From the NCBI GenBank assembly GCA_950097015.1, contig CATNEN010000007.1, forward strand, positions 4,578,001 through 4,642,000: a stretch of 64,000 nucleotides of DNA, given 5' to 3'. The DNA comes from Macrostomum hystrix. Taxonomy: Eukaryota; Platyhelminthes; Macrostomidae. Shown here one piece after another: positions 1-9,490 of this stretch. Numbering within the stretch: position 1 is the first letter of the stretch; every line of letters starts with the position of its first letter. The notes below the pieces were generated by a model, which saw only the letters and a list, made by a program, of their open reading frames with translations, did no database searches and was not told where the DNA came from. The translations under genes and the position numbers were made by a program.

Positions 1-980
1 AGCCCTATTTCTCTAGTTGCAGCCCTATTTCTCTAGTAGCAGCCCTATTTCTCTAGTAGCAGCCCTATTTCTCTAGTTGCAGCCCTATTTCTCTAGTTGC
101 AGCCCTATTTCTCTAGTAGCAGCCCTATTTCTCTAGTAGCAGCCCTATTTCTCTAGTAGCAGCCCTATTTCTCTAGTAGCAGCCCTATTTCTCTAGTTGC
201 AGCCCTATTTCTCTAGTAGCAGCCCTATTTCTCTAGTAGCAGCCCTATTTCTCTAGTAGCAGCCCTATTTCTCTAGTAGCAGCCCTATTTCTCTAGTTGC
301 AGCCCTATTTCTCTAGTAGCAGCCCTATTTCTCTAGTAGCAGCCCTATTTCTCTAGTTGCAGCCCTATTTCTCTAGTTGCAGCCCTATTTCTCTAGTAGC
401 AGCCCTATTTCTCTAGTTGCAGCCCTATTTCTCTAGTTGCAGCCCTATTTCTCTAGTTGCAGCCCTATTTCTCTAGTAGCAGCCCTATTTCTCTAGTTGC
501 AGCCCTATTTCTCTAGTAGCAGCCCTATTTCTCTAGTTGCAGCCCTATTTCTCTAGTAACAGCCCTATTTCTCTAGTAGCAGCCCTATTTCTCTAGTAAC
601 AGCCCTATTTCTCTAGTAGCAGCCCTATTTCTCTAGTAGCAGCCCTATTTCTCTAGTTGCAGCCCTATTTCTCTAGTAGCAGCCCTATTTCTCTAGTTGC
701 AGCCCTATTTCTCTAGTAACAGCCCTATTTCTCTAGTAGCAGCCCTATTTCTCTAGTAACAGCCCTATTTCTCTAGTAGCAGCCCTATTTCTCTAGTAGC
801 AGCCCTATTTCTCTAGTTGCAGCCCTATTTCTCTAGTAGCAGCCCTATTTCTCTAGTAGCAGCCCTATTTCTCTAGTTGCAGCCCTATTTCTCTAGTTGC
901 AGCCCTATTTCTCTAGTAGCAGCCCTATTTCTCTAGTTGCAGCCCTATTTCTCTAGTTGCAGCCTGATCTCTCTAGTTGC
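1..980. repeat. 20-bp tandem satellite, about 49 copies
   Basis: The unit is agccctatttctctagttgc, repeated head to tail from the window edge, so the array extends outside the window. Units differ almost only in the last five bases (gttgc, gtagc or gtaac). The last unit (961-980) is degenerate, as is usual at an array margin. Confidence 0.98.
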
Positions 981-1109
981 GATGAGTTGTAATAGTAAAA
1001 TAGATATATTGCAATGCATGTCAAAGATTACAAGCGTTTACGACAAAAAGGTCAACAAAGAGAAAACGAAAAAACGGATGTTAAACTTGTGAATTTGTGC
1101 TTTGCAACC

Positions 1110-2597
1110 TCAGTGGGCCAGCAGCAGGGCGGGGTCCGGACCCCTGGCCAGGCTGGGATCCGGGCCATTGCGCGCCAGCCGGTCCGGCCCAACCCGCAGC
1201 TCCGGGTCCGGTCCGACCCGCATGGCTGGGTCCGGGCCAACGCGGTTGCCATGGCAACTCCCAGCGCTAGCGCCAGCGGAAATCGGCTTTTTCTTTTTGT
1301 TCTTTGGGGCTGGCTCAGAGGAGCCGGCGGGAGCGGCTGTTGCTGCAGCGGCTGCTCTGGCTGCCTCGGCGAGGACGGTGCGGACTTTTACAGCGTCGCC
1401 GGCGTGCTTACGCAGCAGCTCAGTGACTCCGCTAACGCTGGCAACGCCGGGGAACTCCGCCATCATCTGGTCGACGAGGGCCTCGCGGCGCGTCTCTGCG
1501 TCAGCTTCGACGGCCTGGCGGGCGTTCCGCTGCCGATCCTCGGCGTCTTTGGCCTGCGCCGCGGCCGCGGCGGCTGTGGAGGCCTTCGATGCGCCGGAGC
1601 CTTCGCCACCGCCGCTGGATGTCACAGCAGACATCGCAGCGGCGGAAGCGGCCGCAGCCGAAGCACCGGAGACCAGCTTCTTCAGCTCCTGCCTGGCCTC
1701 GTACATCTTCGACTGGCAGGCCAGCAGAGTGCGCTTAATCTGGGCCTTGCTGAGGCCGGGGAACGCCTCGTGCAGGCAGTCCACCTTGGTGGCCAGATCC
1801 TTTTCTTCGTTGTTGCCCTCGGCAGGCTGATACTTCTGATGCTGGGTGGCCCGCGGCGGGGGGTGACTCGACGAAGACGACGAAGAAGCCGCAGCAGCAG
1901 CAGCAGCCGCAGCAGCAGCAGCAGCCGCAGGACGCGAGCTCGAGCCGCCACCGGAGGCGCCGTATCCCATGCTGTGTAGCTGGGCCTTGACTTTGTGAAC
2001 TGAGGCACCTGGCTGGCCTAGCAAATCCTTGATTACATCCAGACTGCAGGTGGGAAATTCAAATTGCAGATTCTTTGCCTTCACCAACAGTTGGGTTTCG
2101 ACTTTCTTAGCCTCCTCGGCGGCTTTGGCATCGTTGAGCCATTTAGTGGCCGCGTCTACACTGTTGTGACAGGCAGCCAAGGCCTGGCGCAGCTTCTCGA
2201 CGTCATCGTTGGCAAAGCGCAGCTGCAGGCGAGTCAGTTCGTAGTCGTCGGAGGTCACCTCGGCTGTGAAGCTGTGCCGACCTTCGCTGCTGGCGCTCTG
2301 ACGGCGACTGTGCTGCTGCTGATGGTGCTGTTGCTGCTGCTGTTGGTGCTGCTGCTGCTGGGAGGGCCTAGGCGACACAGGCCTCGGTGACAGTCGAGCG
2401 CCAGATGCTCCCGGAGCAGATCCAGTCGCGGCGACATTGGCTGCAGCGGTACCCGCGGCGTAGTACTTCTGCCTGGGATCGTCCCAGCTGGTGACCTTGT
2501 TAGTGTGGTCAATGTAAAAATGTCGCTTGTTGGTGAAATCGTATTTCATTTCCCAGCCAGGCGGCATGGGATACTGGGCGTACCAGGGCTGCGACAT
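1110..2597 (-). CDS. WW-domain protein with CUE/UBA-like helical repeats
   Basis: Single-exon frame of 495 aa. The start at 2597 is chosen because the WW domain follows at once (residues about 10-42: PMPPGWE, then Trp15, Tyr/Ile core, and TSWDDP with Trp38), and because a pyrimidine-rich AG acceptor lies 16 nt upstream (AG at 2614-2615). An upstream in-frame ATG at 2690 would fall beyond that acceptor. After a Gln/His-rich stretch (about 80-96) come three segments with the look of CUE/UBA three-helix folds, near residues 119-155, 271-307 and 385-425, each with a hydrophobic-x-FP-G-type turn (EAFPGLSKAQ, AEFPGVASVS). A poly-Ala/poly-Ser linker separates the first and second. The C-terminus carries degenerate RVGPDP repeats. 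WW domains bind proline-rich motifs and CUE/UBA folds bind ubiquitin, so an adaptor in ubiquitin signalling is an inference. No orthologue is recognised. Confidence 0.75.
   Translation of the reverse strand: MSQPWYAQYPMPPGWEMKYDFTNKRHFYIDHTNKVTSWDDPRQKYYAAGTAAANVAATGSAPGASGARLSPRPVSPRPSQQQQHQQQQQQHHQQQHSRRQSASSEGRHSFTAEVTSDDYELTRLQLRFANDDVEKLRQALAACHNSVDAATKWLNDAKAAEEAKKVETQLLVKAKNLQFEFPTCSLDVIKDLLGQPGASVHKVKAQLHSMGYGASGGGSSSRPAAAAAAAAAAAAAASSSSSSSHPPPRATQHQKYQPAEGNNEEKDLATKVDCLHEAFPGLSKAQIKRTLLACQSKMYEARQELKKLVSGASAAAASAAAMSAVTSSGGGEGSGASKASTAAAAAAQAKDAEDRQRNARQAVEADAETRREALVDQMMAEFPGVASVSGVTELLRKHAGDAVKVRTVLAEAARAAAAATAAPAGSSEPAPKNKKKKPISAGASAGSCHGNRVGPDPAMRVGPDPELRVGPDRLARNGPDPSLARGPDPALLLAH
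1245..1258. promoter_or_regulatory. perfect RFX X-box palindrome GTTGCCATGGCAAC
   Basis: A 14-bp perfect palindrome identical to the ideal RFX-family X-box. It lies inside the 3' coding part of the WW/CUE gene. Binding is not shown by sequence alone. Confidence 0.4.
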
Positions 2598-2696
2598 TGT
2601 CGTGCTACAGAGGCTGCAAATAGGAGATACGGGCGTATGAGCAGCAATGAGGGTTTTACTGGCAAAAAAGACACTACTGGTCCTAAACACCTTGAT

Positions 2697-4482
2697 AATG
2701 TCCTAAACACATTGATACTGTCAATCCTGACCCCAAACACATTGATACTGTCAATCCTGACCCCAAACACATTGATACTGTCAATCCTGATCCCAAACAC
2801 ATTGATACTGTCAATCCTGATCCCAAACCCATTGATACTGTCAATCCTGACCCCAAACACATTGATACTGTCAATCCTAATCCCAAATACATTGATACTG
2901 TCAATCCTGATCCCAAACACATTGATACTGTCAATCCTGATCCCAAACACATTTGATACTGTCAATCCTGATCCCAAACACATTGATACTGTCAATCCTG
3001 ATCCCAAATACATTGAAACTGTCAATCCTGATCCCAAATACATTGAAACTGTCAATCCTGATCCCAAACACATTGATACTGTCAATCCTGATCCCAAACA
3101 CATTGATACTGTCAATCCTGATCCCAAACACATTGATACTGTCAATCCTGATCCCAAACACATTGATACAGTCAACCCTGATCCCAAATACATTGAAACT
3201 GTCAATCCTGATCCCAAACACATTGATACTGTCAATCCTGATCCCAAACACATTGATACTGTCAATCCTGATCCCAAACACATTGATACTGTCAATCCTG
3301 ATCCCAAACACATTGATACAGTCAACCCTGATCCCAAATACATTGAAACTGTCAATCCTGATCCCAAACACATTGATACTGTCAATCCTGATCCCAAATA
3401 CATTGATACTGTCAATCCTGATCCCAAACACATTGATACAGTCAACCCTGATCCCAAATACATTGAAACTGTCAATCCTGATCCCAAACACATTGATACT
3501 GTCAATCCTGATCCCAAATACATTGAAACTGTCAATCCTGATCCCAAACCCATTGATACTGTCAATCCTGATCCCAAACACATTGATACTGTCAATCCTG
3601 ATCCCAAACACATTGATACTGTCAATCCTGATCCCAAACACATTGATACTGTCAATCCTGATCCCAAACACATTGATACAGTCAACCCTGATCCCAAATA
3701 CATTGAAACTGTCAATCCTGATCCCAAATACATTGATACTGTCAATCCTGATCCCAAACACATTGATACAGTCAACCCTGATCCCAAATACATTGAAACT
3801 GTCAATCCTGATCCCAAACACATTGATACTGTCAATCCTGATCCCAAATACATTGAAACTGTCAATCCTGATCCCAAACCCATTGATACTGTCAATCCTG
3901 ATCCCAAACACATTGATACTGTCAATCCTGATCCCAAACACATTGATACTGTCAATCCTGATCCCAAACACATTGATACTGTCAATCCTGATCCCAAACA
4001 CATTGATACAGTCAACCCTGATCCCAAATACATTGAAACTGTCAATCCTGATCCCAAACACATTGATACTGTCAATCCTGATCCCAAATACATTGATACT
4101 GTCAATCCTGATCCCAAACACATTGATACAGTCAACCCTGATCCCAAATACATTGAAACTGTCAATCCTGATCCCAAACACATTGATACTGTCAATCCTG
4201 ATCCCAAATACATTGAAACTGTCAATCCTGATCCCAAACCCATTGATACTGTCAATCCTGATCCCAAACACATTGATACTGTCAATCCTGATCCCAAATA
4301 CATTGAAACTGTCAATCCTGATCCCAAACCCATTGATACTGTCAATCCTGATCCCAAACACATTGATACTGTCAATCCTGATCCCAAATACATTGAAACT
4401 GTCAATCCTGATTCCAAAGACATTGATACTGTCAATCCTGATCCCAAACACATTGATACTGTCAATCCTGATTCCAAAGACC
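2697..4482. repeat. 30-bp tandem satellite, about 60 copies, with higher-order structure
   Basis: The unit begins cattgatactgtcaatcctg and continues with a decamer ending in aaaca, aaata or aaacc. The 30-bp period is divisible by three and free of stops, so long frames open on both strands; these are treated as spurious. Variant units recur in the same order every 11-12 units (the aaaccc variant at 3541, 3871 and 4231), showing block amplification. Confidence 0.98.
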
Positions 4483-4660
4483 GAATTCAAAAGAAATAAA
4501 CAGACAAGCATTCCACAACCGCAAGAGCTGCACAGGAACTGGAACAGCAGTACTGTCTTTCTTATAATTTCTTATATTTGCCTTCCATGCTACGCAATGC
4601 TTGACAAATCCCATTCAATTCATTTTAAGCGTCCGCTATCAGGATCAGACGGCGAATCAT

Positions 4661-4939
4661 TCAACCCTCAGTGAGCTCGCGCAGACGCCTGATAGCCGCC
4701 CGGGTGGTGACGGCCGCCGTGGTGGAGCAGGTGTAGGCACCGCCGGCAAGGGTCTTGCGACAGCCGCGGCAGTGCCAGATGCCGACAGCCTGACGACGGA
4801 GGGCGTCCTTGCCGCAGAATGAGCAGGTGTACTTGCTGTGCTGCTGGATTTCAATCTTCTTTACAGTTTTACGCAGAGAGGCGCCGTAACGAGTGGCATA
4901 TTTGCCAACAATGCCGACCTTCTTAGTACGCTTGGCCAT
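4661..4939 (-). CDS. RPL37A: 60S ribosomal protein eL43 (RPL37A)
   Basis: Full-length 92-aa frame beginning [20 protein letters not shown], the conserved start of eL43. It is a structural component of the large ribosomal subunit. The C4 zinc finger is complete: Cys39-x2-Cys42 and Cys57-x2-Cys60 with the YTCSFCG and WHCRGC contexts. The usual family length is 92 aa, so nothing is missing. There is no intron. Immediately upstream on the minus strand, acceptor-like AGs (caccag, cttcag) precede the ATG by a few bases, which would suit spliced-leader addition. No canonical AATAAA was found just downstream. The 30-bp satellite ends about 180 bp beyond the stop codon. Confidence 0.97.
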   Translation of the reverse strand: MAKRTKKVGIVGKYATRYGASLRKTVKKIEIQQHSKYTCSFCGKDALRRQAVGIWHCRGCRKTLAGGAYTCSTTAAVTTRAAIRRLRELTEG

Positions 4940-6029
4940 TGCTGAAGCTGGTGTAAATTTGTAGCAGTATGCAACTAGAACACGACTAGTGATAAAATGT
5001 CCATGTCATTGCCCTGGGTATATTATAACAAACTATTAAAAATTATAAATTTTCAGCGTCATAAAACAGAGCTACTCATATAAATTAGTTGCTTTTTGAC
5101 AACTAAAAGGTCACATAGAAACCTGCTTGTTTATTCACTTTATTGTGCCATTACTATTTTTAGATTGCTATTCGGACAAAAAATTTTTAAGGCCTTGCGA
5201 ACTATTTTGCCAAAAATAGTTGAAATGAACAAAAAAATTAAATGATTTTGTTTCAATTTTACTTCTAAATAATATTTTCTAGCATGAAATTACTTGCATT
5301 GGCCATTCTTTAAACTTTTTTTCTTAAAGTAAAAACTATATAATTCATATTGTTCACAGCTTCATTTCCTCTCTAAATATGTAGGTAGTATTACAGACTA
5401 CAGAACAGTGACAAGAGTGAGGCTTGCAAAAATTAAGTTGCAACAAAAAAGCCAAAGCAAAATAGACTGCAACTTGTACAAATTTCTGGAAGATTTGCTA
5501 AGTGAAAAGGATTCAGCCCACCAAAATACTGAAGTAGCTCCATTGGAGAGAATAGGCACCCAGCCCAAATTGCCAATAACAACTGCAATGACTGCCAAGA
5601 TACACTCTTTCCCCTGTAGCAGTGAAATAGGCCAAGCTTGCCTTGGCTGCAAACAGTGGCAACTCACTGAAGCCTGTGATATAAGTCAGCACTGGAGGCC
5701 CAGCACATCTGGTAGCAGAAATCTCTATACCACGTCATCTGTACTTGGCTAGACCAGAGCAGTAGCTTTGGCTGGCACTGCAGAAGACCTAGGCCTAGAG
5801 GGAGCAGCAGCAGATGCTATAGCTGCAGCTGACACAGCAGTGGGAAACAGAGGAAAAACAGTGCAAAATGCTTGTGCATGACCTATATGAGCTTATAGAG
5901 TGCATGGTCTACAACACATAAGCTGACCTATCTACAGCGCATACAAATTTAGAAGAGTATGATTGCACTGAATATCATGCTGCAGGAACAGGTGATCAGC
6001 ATCCTGTAGGCTGTCTCACACTACACAAC
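4940..6029. other. 5' flank of RPL37A, then a weak decayed frame
   Basis: Mostly AT-rich. A plus-strand frame from 5408 to 5752 (114 codons) stands out from the AT-rich surroundings by base composition but matches no family I recognise; it may be remnant transposon coding sequence. The small transposon at 6038 lies just beyond it. Confidence 0.35.
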
Positions 6030-6037
6030 ATGCACAA

Positions 6038-6318
6038 CATACATGCGCAACACCCGGCCGACCCGGCCGAACCGGCCGGGTGAAACGAGGGCCAAGCAAG
6101 GTAAGTCGCAAAAACCAATTGACCAAGCGCAAAAAAATCAAAGGGGGGACCAAGGGACAAAAAAGGAAGGCGTGAAGAAAAGGAAAAAGGGGAGAGAAAA
6201 AGAGAGCAAATGAGAGCAAACTAAGTCATAAATAGAGCAATGAAATGAACTAAGTCGCAAATGAGAGCAAAAACTAAGTCGCACGGCCGGCTAAGATTTG
6301 GGAGGTTGCGCATGTATG
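6038..6318. mobile_element. MITE-like DNA transposon, copy 1 (281 bp, 8-bp TSD)
   Basis: The ends are 14-bp perfect terminal inverted repeats, catacatgcgcaac at 6038-6051 and its complement at 6305-6318. The flanks are a perfect 8-bp direct repeat, atgcacaa (6030-6037 and 6319-6326). An 8-bp target duplication is typical of hAT and P superfamilies. No transposase is encoded, so it would move in trans. This copy keeps more CpG than copy 2. Confidence 0.88.
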
Positions 6319-6326
6319 ATGCACAA

Positions 6327-6963
6327 TGACATGAAGACCAGTGAGGGGACACTACACTGCAATATCTGAACATGGAGTTTTGATAGGCATTCTGACAGAT
6401 ACACTGGCCATATTGTAAGGGTCTAGCTCAATGTGAATTTTGAAGTTTAAGAGCACAAGACTTCTTTTGGTTAAGAGAATTTAGTATTTAGTATTTTTGC
6501 TAATCTGTCACTTTTTGTGCCTAAAATAAATTTTGTGCCTAAAAGATTTGATTTGTAAGATATGTTTTAATTCAAAATTGGCACAAAGCAAAAAAACTGC
6601 AATTAAACAACAATTTATGGCATCTGTTGGACATGCACCTTGCCTTAAAGAGATGACAAAGTGTCTATAAGTCTTGGTCACTAATCACCATGTCATCCAC
6701 CCTCTTAGACCTTGGACACTTTGTCATCCTGATGACAAAGAAGCTGATGACAAAGTGCCCAGGAACCCCCTAGAATAAATTTGGTGGCATAATTATAATA
6801 AGTCAATTTAAAGTACCCTGAGCCATAGGACAACATTTAGGGGCCATATAGGCCTAATGATATATAGATATAGGCAAGGTATAACAGATGAGAAAAAATA
6901 ATTTTCTCATATCAAATCTTATGTTCATGTCACTTGAATTTTTGTTCTTTACAGACATAAATA
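6327..6963. other. AT-rich spacer, no gene seen
   Basis: No coding frame or repeat recognised. The stretch tgatgacaaag and its relatives recur a few times near 6645-6755. Confidence 0.5.
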
Positions 6964-6971
6964 GTTTAGCT

Positions 6972-7271
6972 CATACATGCGCAACACCCGGCCAACCCAG
7001 CCAAACCGGCTAGGTGAAATGAGGGCCAAGCAAGGTAAGTCACAAAAACCAATCAACCAAGTGCAAAAAAATCAAAGGGGGACCAAGTGACAAAAAAGGA
7101 AGGCACGAAGAAGAGGAAAAGGGGAGAGAAAAATAGAGCAAATGAGAGCAAACTAAGTTGTAAATAGAGCAATGAAACGAACTAAGTCACAACTGAGAGC
7201 AAACTAAGTTGTAAATAGAGCAAAAACTAAGTCGGACGGCCGGCTAAGATTTGGGAGGTTGCACATGTATG
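6972..7271. mobile_element. MITE-like DNA transposon, copy 2 (300 bp, 8-bp TSD)
   Basis: Same family and orientation as the copy at 6038. TIRs are at 6972-6985 and 7258-7271 (one mismatch). The flanks gtttagct (6964-6971) and gttcagct (7272-7279) are an 8-bp target duplication with one transition. It carries about 20 bp of extra internal repeat (gagcaaactaagttgtaaat). Many differences from copy 1 are CG to TG or CA. Confidence 0.87.
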
Positions 7272-7279
7272 GTTCAGCT

Positions 7280-9490
7280 AGAATCAATACTAGGGCCTAT
7301 TTAACAAGTGGACAATCTCAAACTATAAGGGCAATATAATTACAAAGAATCAGCAAATAATAATTTCTAGATGTGTGCAGTTGTAATATTCTTCAGCAAT
7401 TAATTTGAATGCATATCTTTAGTAACTATTAAGTTAAATACTGCTCTGCTTTGCCAGTATTTTAGAATTGATTAGACTCAGTATTTTAGAATTTCTAGCA
7501 TTTACAGTATCATCAGTATGTACTGATACCTGATTTTATTGCAATGTAGTTGTTTTTACGGCTTATCAATTCCAGATATAATACAAAAATACATGAAAGT
7601 CGCAAGAGTTTATGCTATTTGGGCACTTTGTTCGCTCGTTTCGTTTAGATGTTGATTCTAACTGACAGACTTCGACAAAGCATTTTACTTCAAAACGATA
7701 AATGAGAGAAGAATGCTTTTTAAATTATGGCACGTAATATTTTTGCGTAGCAAATAAAATATTTTGCTACCGAAATGTTATATGAAAACATTTTTGTGAA
7801 AATTTTTAACTGCTTTGTCTTGAGCCGACTTCGATATTTTCTTGATATAGTCATTTTGTTTATCTATGTTTCTTTTATCTTCCTTAGTTCCGTTACCAGT
7901 AATCTAGGCTCGCATTAAACTTTCTTTTTCAACTTTTCTTCGCTGAATATTTACAAGTTTACAAGTTATAAATTAGGGAAAAATTGTTAAAAATTTAACA
8001 AAGATCAGTTAAACATTGTTTCACTATGCCTAAGTACTTGAAACTAGACCGGAAGTGCATTCGTATTCGTATTTCTCTAACAATTTTCGCATTACGCATA
8101 TACTCTTCAGTATGATTATGCAGTGAAGTACCCTTAAATTATTACACTTTCGATTTTTTTGCAACTCTGAGGCTTACAAGAGTGACATTTCAATATGCAC
8201 GTGATACGCTCGTATGCGCATATAACCTAGCTTCTTGACCATAATTAGCTATTGCAACGAAAAAGTTATAATTATATTTTAGCCAAGTTTATAATTATAA
8301 AGGCTAAAAGTTGTTTCACAATTACGAATACTAATTCGTTGGCTTCACTTATCGCAATGCTAGCATGAAGTGATCGTTTGCTAAAGACGAGCGTCCGTCA
8401 TTTACTAACGTTTCTTTGCGTTATCTTAATTTAGCTTTCGAATGGCATTTGTCAATCAGAACAATTACAGAGAGCATATCTTAAATGCCTTTAGTCGATA
8501 AGTATTGCAATTTTTAGGCGGACATACTGGAGTTTTTGGCCATATGCAGCTGAAACTAAGTTTGCTGTTTTCCTGAATAATAAGAGTCAGCGACCCTTGA
8601 GCCGGAAATTCCTGTATTCTTAATATTTTACTGTATTCTAGTATTATAACTTACGACGAAAAATAATTTCCAAGTTTAAAGCAACATTTGAGCATTTAAT
8701 CCCAACATGGCTTCAATACGTAGCATCCGCATGCTAAAAGTACTATAAGTACTGTGCTGAAGACAACGAGAAGAGTTTTGATTTATTTTTGATAACTCAA
8801 AAACTCAACTTCAATGAAAGTTAGCAGAAACACAAATGCTATAGCATTTTAATTTGCGTGTTTTTTATAGATGAAAAATGGTAAGAAATCGATTATCTCC
8901 AGAAAAGGGGTGAAAATTCTGCATTCTTTAACGACATTTTCAGATTGAGATTAAGAATGACTTCATAGTGTAATGTATGCTTTGTCCATAAAAGTTGTTA
9001 AGAAGACGACTTCTAGTCGTTATTAGTTTAATGCATAAAAATCGGAACTGAGTAAGAGCAGCACTGCCTTGTGATGTCGGATTTAATACAAAAACACTTG
9101 AACAATTTGTAAGTTTATTTCGAAGTTACACACCTTTCAAGATCGTAACTATTTGCACTGACGGTGAGACTTCAAAATTGCCAAAATTTGATTAATCTGG
9201 ATCATTTACAGTCACTTGGGGATCAGAAAATGTGAAAGACAGCTGACAAAAAGCAACTCAAGTTAAACAATCGGTCACATTGGTCATCTACGAAGCGCCT
9301 CACTAAGTAGAACTAAGCATCTTGAACGCTTCCAACTGAGATTCACTCACGATATAAAAACATGATTAACAAGTTTAGAAAAATCAAACAACAATAATAC
9401 ATGCTAATGTATTAGCATGTCATGCTAGAAATTGACGTACATGAATTGTTCAAATGAAATTCGAATCTCTAATTAGCTGTTAAGTTGCAC
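7280..9490. other. AT-rich intergenic DNA, no gene seen
   Basis: No supported coding sequence. It contains a 22-bp palindrome (acatgctaat-gt-attagcatgt) at 9399-9420, about 70 bp beyond the 3' end of the Rab-like gene. Confidence 0.5.

Noticed and set aside
1-980. CRISPR array or telomere
   Set aside because: Units are contiguous 20-mers without spacers, and the sequence is not a telomeric repeat. The genome is eukaryotic.
2505-4511. Long frames (500-660 codons) on both strands across the 30-bp satellite
   Set aside because: The period is a multiple of three and stop-free, so every frame is open. The peptide is a pure decapeptide repeat with no start context or splice support.
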